A stretch of 19,682 bases of DNA from DRGT01 sp022567895 (GTDB taxonomy: Archaea; Thermoproteota; Nitrososphaeria; Nitrososphaerales; Nitrosopumilaceae). Below are positions 1-8,119 of this stretch, piece by piece. Position 1 is the stretch's first letter, and every line of letters begins with the position of its first letter. The DNA lies in contig JADFGC010000019.1 in the NCBI GenBank assembly GCA_022567895.1, forward strand, positions 1-19,682, in the 5' to 3' direction. A program made the translations under genes and the position numbers. The notes beneath the pieces were generated by a model, which did not search any database, had not been told where the DNA came from, and worked only from the letters and a program-made list of their open reading frames with translations.

Positions 1-58
1 AACTAGACAAAACTAAGAATAAAGCACTGACGATACCAGTTAGCAGGATTTTATTCAT
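1..58 (-). CDS. 5' end of a secreted or membrane protein (truncated by the window edge)
   Basis: An ATG on the minus strand (complement of 56-58) opens a frame that stays open to the left edge. The 19 visible residues are Met-Asn-Lys followed by an almost purely hydrophobic run (ILLTGIVSALFLVLSS), which is what a Sec signal peptide or first membrane helix looks like. An AT-rich stretch about 25 nt upstream on the minus strand could be its TATA box, and the gene is divergent from the Rieske gene. The function cannot be told because only the leader is in the window. Confidence 0.55.
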   Translation of the reverse strand, partial: MNKILLTGIVSALFLVLSS

Positions 59-133
59 ACATTATCCCCATCTTTCTAAATTTATCCAGTATTCAAATTT
101 TTGCAAGTTAATTATCCATGAATTAACAATTAG

Positions 134-143
134 GATTTAATAC
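134..143 (+). promoter_or_regulatory. TATA-like box of the Rieske gene
   Basis: The sequence ATTTAATAC lies 25-33 nt before the TTG start at 167, the expected distance for a leaderless or nearly leaderless archaeal transcript. No Shine-Dalgarno sequence is seen, which agrees with this. Confidence 0.4.
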
Positions 144-166
144 AACTAGATTGAAATGGAGTCAAA

Positions 167-469
167 TTGGCTTGGAAAAAATTAGTAAAGAAAGGAGAAA
201 TTAAATCTGGTGCGGGAGCACAATTTGTAGTTGATGGCAAAAAAATTGCCATTTTCAATAAGGATGGATATCATGCACTAGATGCAGTGTGTGTGCATCA
301 AGATGGCTCTATTGCCTTTGGAAAACTAGAAGGAGATGTCATAGAATGCCCGCTTCATTCTTGGCATTATAACATCAAGACTGGCAAGCTGTTGGACTAT
401 CTAAAAGATGTCAAGCTTCAAACCTACAAAGTTGAAGAAAGAGAAGATGGCATCTATGTTGATATTTAA
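167..469 (+). CDS. Rieske-type [2Fe-2S] ferredoxin
   Basis: This 100-aa soluble protein consists of one Rieske domain. The two cluster-binding motifs are plain: C42-V-H44 and C61-P-L-H64, so two Cys and two His would hold a [2Fe-2S] cluster. There is no signal peptide or membrane anchor, so it resembles the small Rieske ferredoxins that pass electrons to oxygenases and reductases, not the Rieske subunit of a bc1 complex. The start is TTG at 167 (TTG-GCT-TGG), supported by the TATA-like box at the right distance; no ATG is available upstream in frame. Its redox partner is unknown. The next gene, nadE, starts 28 nt downstream, so the two may be co-transcribed. Confidence 0.85.
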   Translation: MAWKKLVKKGEIKSGAGAQFVVDGKKIAIFNKDGYHALDAVCVHQDGSIAFGKLEGDVIECPLHSWHYNIKTGKLLDYLKDVKLQTYKVEEREDGIYVDI

Positions 470-497
470 CATAACTTTTATGACAAATCCATAGTGA

Positions 498-1298
498 ATG
501 AATTTAGTGAATCAAGAAATTCTAAATCAAGTCATAAACCAGGATTACGCTTCAATTGACAAAACAATTGAAGATTTTCTAAAAAATCAGGTTTCAAAAA
601 ATAATTCAAGTGGTTTGATTTTTGGCCTTAGTGGTGGAGTAGATTCTGCAGTTACAAGCTATCTCTGCCATAGAGCGTTACCTAACCAAACATTGGCACT
701 TTTGATGCCAGATTCAAAAATTTCTCCAAAGACTGAGACTGAAGATGCAATCAAGATGGTTGAAGAACTGAAATTGGATTACAAACTAATTGACATCAAT
801 CCAATTGTAAATCAGTATTCAAAATATCTTGAACCAAGTGAAAAAGCATTAGGAAATCTTATGGCAAGAGTTAGAGCTAATCTACTCTACTATTATGCAA
901 ATTTGAAAAAATATCTTGTTGCTGGCTCTAGTGATAAGAGCGAATTTCTGATAGGATACTTTACAAAATTTGGTGATGGTAGTGCAGATATTTTACCGAT
1001 TGTTTCATTATACAAAACTCAGGTAAGAAAGATGGGAGAATTTCTTGGCGTATCACAATCAATCTTGTCAAAAAAGAGCAGCCCAAATCTTTGGCTAGGC
1101 CATTTTGCAGAAGAAGAGCTTGGAATGTCCTATGATGAAATTGATTCTATTCTGTATTGTATTTTTGATAAGAAATTATCATTAGAAGAGACTGCAAAAC
1201 TTACACAAATTGAGAAAAGCACAGTGAACAAGGTTAACCAGCTATACCAAACTAGCCAGCACAAACGAATAACTGCACCAAGACCATTTGAAGAGTGA
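498..1298 (+). CDS. nadE: NH3-dependent NAD+ synthetase
   Basis: This 266-aa protein catalyses the last step of NAD+ synthesis: ATP-dependent amidation of deamido-NAD+ with ammonia. The PP-loop of the N-type ATP pyrophosphatase fold is seen as SGGVDS at residues 45-50. Further family motifs are GNLMARVRANLLY (about 119-131), the GSSDKSE stretch (143-149) and KSSPNLWLGHFAEEELG near 193-209. No glutaminase (nitrilase) domain is attached, so free ammonia must be the nitrogen donor, which is reasonable in an ammonia oxidiser. The length is normal for the single-domain form. The stop codon lies just before the cysS ATG (or inside cysS if the TTG at 1288 is used), which points to a nadE-cysS operon. 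Confidence 0.93.
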   Translation: MNLVNQEILNQVINQDYASIDKTIEDFLKNQVSKNNSSGLIFGLSGGVDSAVTSYLCHRALPNQTLALLMPDSKISPKTETEDAIKMVEELKLDYKLIDINPIVNQYSKYLEPSEKALGNLMARVRANLLYYYANLKKYLVAGSSDKSEFLIGYFTKFGDGSADILPIVSLYKTQVRKMGEFLGVSQSILSKKSSPNLWLGHFAEEELGMSYDEIDSILYCIFDKKLSLEETAKLTQIEKSTVNKVNQLYQTSQHKRITAPRPFEE

Positions 1299-1302
1299 GA
1301 AA

Positions 1303-2679
1303 ATGAAGATCCTGGATACATTAAGTGGAGCTGAAAAGGAACTAGAATCAGGAAAGGTCAGAATCTATCTTTGTGGAGTTACAGTTTATGATGAATCTCA
1401 CATTGGGCACGCAAGAACGCTCATAGTTTTTGATGTTCTAAGAAGATATTTAGAATCAAAAGGAATGGAGATTGAATTTATTCAGAATTTCACAGACGTT
1501 GATGATAAAATCATCAATAGGGCCAAAAGAGAAAATGTTCGTGCGTCTGCAATTAGCTCACGTTACATCCAGGAATACTATGATGAGTTTGATGCACTAA
1601 ATGTGAAAAGAGCTACAAAATATCCAAAGGCAACTGAGCATATCCAAGACATGCTAGATTTAGTTCAAGATTTGGTTGACAAAAAAATTGCGTACGTATC
1701 AAAGAATGGAGTATATTTTTCGGTTTCAAAGTTTCCTGAATATGGAAAACTATCAAAAAAGAAGGTAGAAGATTTACAATCAGGTGCAAGAGTTGAAGTT
1801 GACGAGACAAAAAATGATCCTCTAGACTTTGCCTTGTGGAAATTCTCAGAAAGTGATCCTTCATGGGATAGTCCTTGGGGCCGAGGAAGACCTGGATGGC
1901 ATATTGAATGCTCTACAATGAGTCTAAAGTATCTTGGTGAAAACTTTGAGATTCATGGTGGCGGTCGTGATTTGATATTTCCACATCATGAAAATGAAAT
2001 TGCTCAATCAGAATCTCACACATCAAAACCATTTGCAAAAATTTGGATGCATGTTGGAATGATTACAATTAATGGTGAAAAAATGTCAAAATCACTTGGA
2101 AACATAAAATCAGTAAAAAATTTGATTAAAGCTTGGAGTCCAAATGTTCTTAGAATATTTTGTATTTCAAGTCACTATTCAAAACCAATTGATTATTCAG
2201 AAGAATTACTAAAAGAGCATGAAACAAACTGGGATAAAGCTAGATTAGCATATCACAAACTCATCCAAGCTGAAAAGGATGGAGAGGTTGAAGATGTTGA
2301 AAAGACACTTTCTCAGCTAAAAACAGAATTTTCAGATGCTTTGGATAATAATTTGAATACACATATGGCACTAAGTGCATTTTACAGACTGGTAACATTT
2401 TGTCTAAGTCAGGAAGATCATTTGACAAAATCTGCAGCTGGAAAAATCATTCTAGTTTTTGATGAAATGATCCAAGTTCTTGGATTAAAAATTGCCAAAG
2501 TAACTGATGATGAAAAGTCACATATTCAGAGTCTTTTAAAGCAGCGTGAAGAATTCAGACATCAGAAAAAATACGAAGAGGCAGATGGAATAAGGGACAA
2601 ACTAGCTGCTAAAGGCATAGAGCTCAAAGATGAAGTTCATCAGACTATTTGGATGAAAAAAGAGAAAATTCACGCCTAG
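1303..2679 (+). CDS. cysS: cysteinyl-tRNA synthetase
   Basis: This class I aminoacyl-tRNA synthetase charges tRNA-Cys and is about 458 aa, the usual length. Counting from the ATG at 1303, the zinc ligands are C24 (in LCGVTVYD), C203 (in GWHIECS) and the HHENE segment near 228-232. The class I signatures are HIGH at 33-36 and KMSKS at 260-264. The C-terminal DALR-like helical region ends in a Lys-rich stretch. An in-frame TTG at 1288 would add five residues and overlap the nadE stop codon by 11 nt. ATG 1303 is preferred because it gives the usual short N-terminus MKILDTLSG. The gene ends 1 bp before the stop of the convergent GTPase gene. Confidence 0.94.
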   Translation: MKILDTLSGAEKELESGKVRIYLCGVTVYDESHIGHARTLIVFDVLRRYLESKGMEIEFIQNFTDVDDKIINRAKRENVRASAISSRYIQEYYDEFDALNVKRATKYPKATEHIQDMLDLVQDLVDKKIAYVSKNGVYFSVSKFPEYGKLSKKKVEDLQSGARVEVDETKNDPLDFALWKFSESDPSWDSPWGRGRPGWHIECSTMSLKYLGENFEIHGGGRDLIFPHHENEIAQSESHTSKPFAKIWMHVGMITINGEKMSKSLGNIKSVKNLIKAWSPNVLRIFCISSHYSKPIDYSEELLKEHETNWDKARLAYHKLIQAEKDGEVEDVEKTLSQLKTEFSDALDNNLNTHMALSAFYRLVTFCLSQEDHLTKSAAGKIILVFDEMIQVLGLKIAKVTDDEKSHIQSLLKQREEFRHQKKYEEADGIRDKLAAKGIELKDEVHQTIWMKKEKIHA

Positions 2680-2680
2680 A

Positions 2681-3895
2681 TTACTTCTTCTTTGAGGTAC
2701 TAACTAAAGAGACAACATCACGGTCTCGTAATTGATATGTTGTTGGCAATCTCAGTTTGTATCTCAAATCTTTTGCATAAAGAAGACCTTTTGTTAAATC
2801 AGTATGAATTTCCTTTGCTAAATCGTGTACTGTTGCACCATCTTTCATTAACAGTAAATCGGGCAACACACGACCTTTTTTGTCCGATAATTTTTTTTCA
2901 TCAGCTACGGGATACACCGAATTCATTTTTAATAATTTGAAAACTGCGATATTAATTGCAAATTGAACGCCAGTTCTCATATATTCGCCCATAATGTCCT
3001 TTTTGATAAACTCTAGGGCGTTTTTCTGTTTGTCATTTAATTCTTCAGATTTTAGAATATCAAACTGTTCAGAGCCTGGAGAATATTTTATCAATCCTTT
3101 CTGTTCTGCTCTTCGCAAGCTTAGTTCACTGTCTGCACTAGCTGGAACTACAATTGTGTCTATATAACGCTCTCTTAATTTTACAAAGTTTTTGTCAGCA
3201 CCTTCAACATCAATTTTGTTTGCAACAATCAAAGTCGGTTTTGAAATTTTTCTAAGATGAGTTGCGAATTTCTTACTATCTTCTATTCCATAATCATTGA
3301 ATTCTTTATCTTCAAGATTAGTTGCATGCAGTGTTTCTTTTACATGACTTTTTGTTACGCCAATTCCTTGGTAAAGATCTGTTATTGCATCAACAAAGTC
3401 AGTTCCTGATTGAATTAATTTAGATAATTTGTCACGGTTTCCTTCTAAAATTTTATGATACCACATGATAAGTTCTTCTTCAATATCTGCAAAATCTGAA
3501 ATTGGATCACCAGAACCAGCTTCTGCAATTTGTCCAGATGTATCAATTCCGCCAGAAACATCTACCACATGTAACAAAGCATCAGACTGTGCAGCAACTG
3601 AAAGAAATTGATTTCCTAAACCCTTTCCCTTCCATGCATCTTTGATCAATCCAGGCAGATCAATCATTTCGATTGGGATGTATCGCCAACCATCAATACA
3701 TTTTGAATTATTTGGATTATCTTGTACTTTGAATTCAGGATGCACGCACAGGGTAATTGCATTTGCAATACCAGATTCAGGTTTTTTAGTTGTAAATGGA
3801 TAGGTTGAGATTTCAGCTGATGAGAGAGTAGATGAATTAAAAAAAGTAGTCTTGCCGGTGTTTGTTTTACCAATAAGACCGATTTTTATCGGCAT
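2681..3895 (-). CDS. Obg/YchF-like GTPase with C-terminal TGS domain
   Basis: This 404-aa P-loop GTPase belongs to the TRAFAC class Obg family. Visible motifs are the P-loop GKTNTGKT (9-16), the G3 motif DLPG (79-82) and the G4 motif NKID (226-229). Bacterial YchF/OLA1 ATPases usually carry NxxE at G4; NKID here predicts true guanine specificity. The last 80 or so residues (PDLLLMKDGATVHDLAKEI onward) form a TGS domain, as in Obg/DRG-type proteins that bind ribosomes or tRNA. A role in translation or ribosome function is inferred from the family. The ATG at 3893-3895 has a TATA-like box 20-29 nt upstream. The gene is transcribed separately from 3942-4301, with 46 nt between them. Confidence 0.88.
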   Translation of the reverse strand: MPIKIGLIGKTNTGKTTFFNSSTLSSAEISTYPFTTKKPESGIANAITLCVHPEFKVQDNPNNSKCIDGWRYIPIEMIDLPGLIKDAWKGKGLGNQFLSVAAQSDALLHVVDVSGGIDTSGQIAEAGSGDPISDFADIEEELIMWYHKILEGNRDKLSKLIQSGTDFVDAITDLYQGIGVTKSHVKETLHATNLEDKEFNDYGIEDSKKFATHLRKISKPTLIVANKIDVEGADKNFVKLRERYIDTIVVPASADSELSLRRAEQKGLIKYSPGSEQFDILKSEELNDKQKNALEFIKKDIMGEYMRTGVQFAINIAVFKLLKMNSVYPVADEKKLSDKKGRVLPDLLLMKDGATVHDLAKEIHTDLTKGLLYAKDLRYKLRLPTTYQLRDRDVVSLVSTSKKK

Positions 3896-3913
3896 GATTA
3901 CATTTTCAGTTTT

Positions 3914-3926
3914 GATTATTTATCTC
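3914..3926 (-). promoter_or_regulatory. TATA-like box of the GTPase gene
   Basis: On the minus strand GAGATAAATAATC lies about 20-30 nt before the ATG of the GTPase gene, the usual archaeal spacing. Nothing else in the 46-nt gap suggests a promoter. Confidence 0.35.
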
Positions 3927-3941
3927 TGCCTGCACAAAAAC

Positions 3942-4301
3942 CTAGTCAGTTTTTTGTTCCTTAAGCTTGTTACAAGTATGTTGTAGTTCTTTGATTGACC
4001 ATTCAATTTCTTCTAATTCATCTTTAGAAAGATCACCATCCCATTTTTCAAGAATTGTTTGTGAGATTTGTGAACAACTATACAAAAGATTCCAGTATGG
4101 ATGGTGTTCTGCAGCTGTATTTGCAAGCTCTGAAACATCCTCTAGTCCATTTTTAGCTCTTGATAAAGAATCAATGTTTTCACCAAAAATTTTGATAATG
4201 TTTGATTCTAGATCAGTTTCTAGTTTTAATTGAGTCTTTTTTTCTTCAAATGATTTTATCAATTCTAAAAGTGATTGGTGAAATTCTTCAAATGAAGTCA
4301 T
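3942..4301 (-). CDS. small acidic helical protein of unknown function
   Basis: This 119-aa protein has no motif I recognise. It is rich in Glu, Lys, Leu and Ser and looks entirely alpha-helical: the first 45 residues and the last 35 (KDELEEIEWSIKELQHTCNKL) have heptad-like spacing, so a coiled coil or helical bundle is likely. A middle segment carries the only aromatic/His group (AEHHPYWNLLYSC). No signal peptide or membrane segment is present. Its ATG is 3 nt downstream of the stop of the CoA-binding protein gene, so the two are surely one transcription unit and may work together. Confidence 0.75.
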   Translation of the reverse strand: MTSFEEFHQSLLELIKSFEEKKTQLKLETDLESNIIKIFGENIDSLSRAKNGLEDVSELANTAAEHHPYWNLLYSCSQISQTILEKWDGDLSKDELEEIEWSIKELQHTCNKLKEQKTD

Positions 4302-4304
4302 GTT

Positions 4305-4715
4305 TTAGAAAAGACGTTGGTGTTCCGCAAGCATGCATCGATTAAAGACAACTTTAATGCCTTCTTTTCTAGCTAACTCTTCTGCTTCTTCATTGTGAAT
4401 TCCTTGTTGAAGCCAGATAACTTTTGGTTTCATCTTTATTGCTTCTTTAACTACTGGTAAAACTTGATCAGAAGGTCTGAAAACATCGACGATGTCAATT
4501 GGTTGATCAACATCTGAAACGCTTTGATATGATTTTTTATTCAAGATTTCATTTCTGATAGGATTAATTGGTATAATGTTGTATCCTTGCTCAGATAGAT
4601 ACTTTGGTACATAATGCGCTGCTTTATCCGGGTTTTTTGACATTCCAACAACTGCGACATTTTTGAGAGAAAAAATTTCTTTAATTTCATCATCTGAATG
4701 ATTATCCTTTTCCAT
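4305..4715 (-). CDS. CoA-binding domain protein (YccU-like)
   Basis: This 136-aa protein is a stand-alone Rossmann-fold CoA-binding domain. The nucleotide-binding turn is seen near the N-terminus in VAVVGMSKNPDKAAHYVPKYL, followed by GYNIIPINP, IDIVDVFRPSDQV and KVIWLQQGIHNEEA, and it ends with NRCMLAEHQRL; this motif order is typical of the YccU family. Such proteins share the fold of succinyl-CoA ligase alpha subunits but lack the catalytic part; their cellular role is not settled. The length is normal. It is the first gene of a pair with the helical protein 3 nt downstream. Confidence 0.85.
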   Translation of the reverse strand: MEKDNHSDDEIKEIFSLKNVAVVGMSKNPDKAAHYVPKYLSEQGYNIIPINPIRNEILNKKSYQSVSDVDQPIDIVDVFRPSDQVLPVVKEAIKMKPKVIWLQQGIHNEEAEELARKEGIKVVFNRCMLAEHQRLF

Positions 4716-4762
4716 GGTAAATCATAATTTTAGATCAGTTTTTAATTTTCGCCCAATTTTGG

Positions 4763-5062
4763 CTAAAATTGAAGAATAGACCCCAGAAAATCTTGTTCAG
4801 CTTTGTTTTTATCAATTCTGATAAAAGAATCACCGCCGACTCGATAAACGTAAACAGAATCACCCTCTTTCCAACCTTGAAGGCTGTGAAAAATTGTTTT
4901 GTAAGATTTGCCGTTTTTGATGTCGCGAGATATTTGTAATCTGTCTGCCAGTGTGCCTGTACTAATTTCTCCATCTTCCTCGGTGTGAATTTTTACTTGC
5001 TCAATCAGATGGTTCTTTCCATACTTGACTTCAGAAATCAGATAGTTGGCCCATTTTTCCAT
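4763..5062 (-). CDS. small conserved-looking protein, possibly DUF3892-like
   Basis: This 99-aa protein has alternating charged and beta-prone segments: WANYLISEVKYGKN, LIEQVKIHTEEDG, SYKTIFHSLQGWKEGDSVYVYR and GDSFIRID. This resembles the small DUF3892-type proteins, in which short strands follow a V-x-x-V-x pattern and end with a strand before a final helix, but I am not certain of the family. No membrane segment or metal motif is seen. An overlapping frame at 4735-4974 is less protein-like. The gene is divergent from birA across a 99-nt gap and is probably read alone. Confidence 0.65.
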   Translation of the reverse strand: MEKWANYLISEVKYGKNHLIEQVKIHTEEDGEISTGTLADRLQISRDIKNGKSYKTIFHSLQGWKEGDSVYVYRVGGDSFIRIDKNKAEQDFLGSILQF

Positions 5063-5120
5063 ATCAATTCATAAAATTAGGGGCTAATTTAGAATTTCTT
5101 TTTTTCGACAATCTCAGAAC

Positions 5121-5130
5121 CTTTTATAGT
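5121..5130 (+). promoter_or_regulatory. TATA-like box of birA
   Basis: CTTTTATAGT stands out in the divergent gap 5063-5161. It would place transcription start near 5148-5152, about ten nt before the TTG start codon at 5162. Confidence 0.45.
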
Positions 5131-5161
5131 GAATTTCTCCCATATAGAAATCGGATTTTAA

Positions 5162-6166
5162 TTGATTTACAATTCATTTGACAATGTAGGACTTGTTAAG
5201 GTTCTTTCATTATTAAAATCCCACAATGCAGAGTATTTGTCAGGCCAGGATCTTAGTGATGTTCTAAAAATAAGCAGAGTTGCTGTCTGGAAGCATATTA
5301 AAAAAATTCGTTCATTAGGTTACAAAATAGAATCAAAACAAAAGCTTGGATACCGATTGGTTAAATCTACAAATCTTTTGCTACCGTGGGAAATTACTAG
5401 TCAACTAAAAACTAAAACGATTGGAAAAAGAGCCTATTATTTTGACTCTATAGATTCTACACAAAATTTTGCTATACAAATCGCATCAAATTCAAGGGAA
5501 AATGGAACAGTTGTAATTTCTCAAAAACAAACTAGGGGTAGAGGGAGATTAGGTAGAAAATGGCTTTCTCCTGCTGGAGGCATATGGTTATCAATTATCT
5601 TTCATCCTAAATTTGATATCTCAATGTCCACTCTTTTTCCAATTGCAGCATCAGTTGCCCTCTCAAATGCAATTGAAAAAGTAATTAGGAAAAAATCTGA
5701 AGTAAAGTGGCCAAACGATGTTACAATTAAAGGAAAAAAAGTAGCTGGAATGTTAATTGATGTTTCAATAGAATCAAACAAAATTGAAAATTTAGTTTTA
5801 GGTGTTGGAATAAATTTCAAAGTAAATGCATCACGATTAGAAAAATTATTAAAAAATACTGATAATTTTTACGGTGTTGCTAGCTTAGTTGAGAATGGTA
5901 AATATCAAAATCCGATTTTATTTGTAAAAAGTTTTCTTTATGAATTAGAAAAAATTTTTGAATTGTTAGAAAAAGGAAAATCTAAAATCATCATCGATGA
6001 TTGGACAAAAAAATCATCAACAATTGGAAAAAGTATTTCTGTATCAACATCAGATGGAAAAATTAATGGTAAAGCCATTAAGCTCGATAATGATGGTGCC
6101 TTGATTGTTAAGACAAATAATCAATTTCAAAGAGTTTTAGCAGGAGATGTTATCTACAAGCATTAA
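5162..6166 (+). CDS. birA: biotin-protein ligase with N-terminal HTH (BirA type)
   Basis: This 334-aa protein joins biotin to its carrier protein by way of biotinyl-AMP. The catalytic domain shows the biotinyl-AMP loop TRGRGRLGRKW (124-134), then KWPNDV (182-187) and KKVAGMLID (192-200). A winged helix-turn-helix covers about 12-68 (LSDVLKISRVAVWKHIKKIRSLGY), so like E. coli BirA it may also repress transcription. The C-terminal SH3-like domain is present. In ammonia-oxidising archaea the likely substrate is the biotin carrier of acetyl/propionyl-CoA carboxylase in the 3-hydroxypropionate/4-hydroxybutyrate cycle (established pathway, substrate inferred). The TTG start at 5162 is supported by the promoter position and lack of a nearby ATG. 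The 3' end overlaps the convergent gene by 4 nt. Confidence 0.9.
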   Translation: MIYNSFDNVGLVKVLSLLKSHNAEYLSGQDLSDVLKISRVAVWKHIKKIRSLGYKIESKQKLGYRLVKSTNLLLPWEITSQLKTKTIGKRAYYFDSIDSTQNFAIQIASNSRENGTVVISQKQTRGRGRLGRKWLSPAGGIWLSIIFHPKFDISMSTLFPIAASVALSNAIEKVIRKKSEVKWPNDVTIKGKKVAGMLIDVSIESNKIENLVLGVGINFKVNASRLEKLLKNTDNFYGVASLVENGKYQNPILFVKSFLYELEKIFELLEKGKSKIIIDDWTKKSSTIGKSISVSTSDGKINGKAIKLDNDGALIVKTNNQFQRVLAGDVIYKH

Positions 6167-6567
6167 CGCTTTCTTTTAGAAGATTTTCTTTTTCGAGATT
6201 TTTTTCTAGTGCGTGTCTTTTTTCTTCTCATAGTTTTTCTTTTAGTTTTTTTCTTTTTTCTAGTTCGTTTTTTTCGTGTTTTCTTTTTTGGAGTAGTTTT
6301 TAGGATACTAAGACCAGTTTGAATTTTTTTTAAAACACTTTCAAGGTCTTTAAAATATGATTCATATGCATTCAATAATTCAGTTTTTTTCTCGTTTGTT
6401 TTTGTGAGAATTTCATTGGATCTTAACAAATTTGTAGAATTAATTAATTCAGGCATTGGTTTATTTGATTCTTCTAATTGTGAAAGATCACGCTTTATCT
6501 GGTTAATTTTTAGCTTTAATCCATCTAGTGATTTTCCTGTCTCTAAGCTCCCCAACACTTTTTTCAC
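6163..6567 (-). CDS. helical protein with extremely Lys/Arg-rich C-terminal tail
   Basis: This 134-aa protein has two parts. Residues 1-92 or so are a mixed, mostly helical region with heptad-like spacing (LDGLKLKINQIKRDLSQLEE, then ALE-poor ESYFKDLESVLKKI). The last 40 or so residues are almost only Lys, Arg, Thr and Ser, in runs such as KKTRKKRTRKKKKTKRK. Such tails resemble histone H1/HC1-type or ribosome/DNA-binding tails, so nucleic-acid binding is a fair inference, but no named family is recognised. The start appears to be GTG (complement of 6565-6567); an overlapping ATG is out of frame. A TATA-like ACTTTATCC lies about 20 nt upstream. The gene overlaps birA tail to tail by 4 nt. Confidence 0.75.
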   Translation of the reverse strand: MKKVLGSLETGKSLDGLKLKINQIKRDLSQLEESNKPMPELINSTNLLRSNEILTKTNEKKTELLNAYESYFKDLESVLKKIQTGLSILKTTPKKKTRKKRTRKKKKTKRKTMRRKKTRTRKKSRKRKSSKRKR

Positions 6568-6623
6568 ATTCTTTATTACCGGATAAAGTTTTTCGTGTTA
6601 AAAAACGAGGATAAATTGGGAAT

Positions 6624-6632
6624 AAAATATAT
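6624..6632 (+). promoter_or_regulatory. TATA-like box of the secreted protease gene
   Basis: AAAATATATC lies 28-36 nt before the ATG at 6660 and fits a nearly leaderless transcript. Confidence 0.4.
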
Positions 6633-6659
6633 CTAAACTGAAAATTCTCATTATCAATT

Positions 6660-8096
6660 ATGATTAAAGCGCTATTTTTGTTACTGGTTATTTGCTTTGT
6701 TTCATTTACACCACAGGTTTTTGCTCAAGAATCAGAAACCCAAGAATTATTTCAAGAAGCAAATGAGCACTTTGTTAACGGAGAATACAAAGAAGCAATT
6801 CAAATCTATGACAATATTTTAGAAATTGTTCCAAACAACTTCTCGACTCTAAAAATGAAAGGTGTTGCATTAAGTAATCTTGCACAGGATGAAAATTTAA
6901 TTAATTATCACATAGACTCTTTAGAACAATTTTACACGATCATTCAGTATAATCCAAATGATGTTCTTGCACTAACGGGTTTAGGGGTCGGATTTGGGTA
7001 TTTAGGAGAATATCATGAATCAAAACAATATTTTGAAAAAGCGTTGGAGTTAGAACCAGATAGTGCCGTCATAAAAAATTATTTAGAATTTGTTGATAAA
7101 GTTATTCAAAAATATCCATACACTCCTACTGAAAAACCAATGCTAGTAATTATCAAACCAGCAGTAATTCCTGATTGGGTAAAAAACAATGCAAAGTGGT
7201 GGTCTGAAGGTGAAATAAAAGATGATGAATTTATTTTAGGAATTCAATTTCTAATAGAAAATGGAATTATGAAAGTTGACCCGCCGGCATCAAGTAATCT
7301 TTCTTCTGATTCTATTCCAGATTGGGTAAAAAACAATGCAGGTTGGTGGGCTGATGATTTGATCTCAGATGATGAATTTGTTTCAGGTATTTACTTTATG
7401 ATTCAAAATGGTATCATTGTCATACATGTAGAAAAGACTATCCAGGATATTGAAAATGATATTGAACAGGATTTTAGTCAATTTGAAAAATACCTTAGAG
7501 ATGTTTCAAAAAATGTTGCGGATGAAAAAAGATACATCGAATATCCAAATCCAAGTTTTGATGTTATCAAGAAGTTTCTAAGAGATTATATCAAATGGAA
7601 TTTTAGTGAAGAGGCAGCATCTGCTGCTGGAAGTTTTCCAAATCCAACCTATGAGATTGTAAATGGAACATATGTAATTCACTACAAAATTTTTGTGAAT
7701 GAACAACCTTCAGGATTGCCACTGGATCATGTTAGCACCTTCAATAACTCGTTAAAATTTTGGCAGCAAGAAGAGTTTTCAGTAAATGAGCAACCTGCAG
7801 TTGTAGAGTTTTCGTATACTAATCTCAAATCAGAGGCAAATGTTTGGGTTACATGGGTTGTAAGAGATTTGGGTGAAGGCGTGCTAGGACATGCTCATTT
7901 AGGAAAAGGAGTAGTTGAGGTTGCTCTAGGAGATTATGAGTGTGATGGAAGTTTTCAATTGTATGATGTTGAAAGTGTTGAAAAAATTATGACTCATGAG
8001 CTTGGACACTCAGTTGGTCTTCAACATTCTTCTGATTCAAGTAACATAATGTATCCAACACTAAAACCAAAATATGCATATTGTTTGTTTAGTTGA
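6660..8096 (+). CDS. secreted TPR / DWVKNNA-repeat protein with C-terminal metzincin protease domain
   Basis: This 478-aa protein is modular. A signal peptide covers residues 1-23 (hydrophobic core then VFAQ). Two or three TPR-like helical repeats span about 26-150 (AIQIYDNILEIVPNN, SKQYFEKALELEPD). Two copies of a thaumarchaeal repeat, IPDWVKNNAxWW followed by a D-D-E-F-x-x-G-I segment, begin at 170 and 219. After a linker of about 100 residues, the C-terminal domain carries the zinc protease motif HELGHSVGLQH (446-456; ligands H446, H450, H456, base E447) and a Met-turn NIMYP (462-466). This is the metzincin pattern of matrixin-like proteases. It should act outside the cell or at the S-layer; its substrate is unknown. 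No pro-domain cysteine switch is obvious. Confidence 0.85.
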   Translation: MIKALFLLLVICFVSFTPQVFAQESETQELFQEANEHFVNGEYKEAIQIYDNILEIVPNNFSTLKMKGVALSNLAQDENLINYHIDSLEQFYTIIQYNPNDVLALTGLGVGFGYLGEYHESKQYFEKALELEPDSAVIKNYLEFVDKVIQKYPYTPTEKPMLVIIKPAVIPDWVKNNAKWWSEGEIKDDEFILGIQFLIENGIMKVDPPASSNLSSDSIPDWVKNNAGWWADDLISDDEFVSGIYFMIQNGIIVIHVEKTIQDIENDIEQDFSQFEKYLRDVSKNVADEKRYIEYPNPSFDVIKKFLRDYIKWNFSEEAASAAGSFPNPTYEIVNGTYVIHYKIFVNEQPSGLPLDHVSTFNNSLKFWQQEEFSVNEQPAVVEFSYTNLKSEANVWVTWVVRDLGEGVLGHAHLGKGVVEVALGDYECDGSFQLYDVESVEKIMTHELGHSVGLQHSSDSSNIMYPTLKPKYAYCLFS

Positions 8097-8104
8097 AAAA
8101 TAAA

Positions 8105-8119
8105 GTGAGTTTAACTCAC
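8105..8119. repeat. perfect inverted repeat between convergent genes
   Basis: GTGAGTT-T-AACTCAC is a 7-bp perfect inverted repeat around one base. It lies just after the protease stop codon and overlaps the stop of the convergent Dps-like gene. It may help end transcription from either side, but the single-base centre and lack of a long T run make this weak; it could also be a protein-binding palindrome. Confidence 0.35.

Noticed and set aside
1130..1321. Minus-strand ORF antisense to the end of nadE
   Set aside because: Shadow of nadE/cysS; no motif and no promoter.
4735..4974. 79-aa minus-strand ORF
   Set aside because: Overlaps the better 99-aa ORF at 4763-5062 in another frame and has a less protein-like composition.
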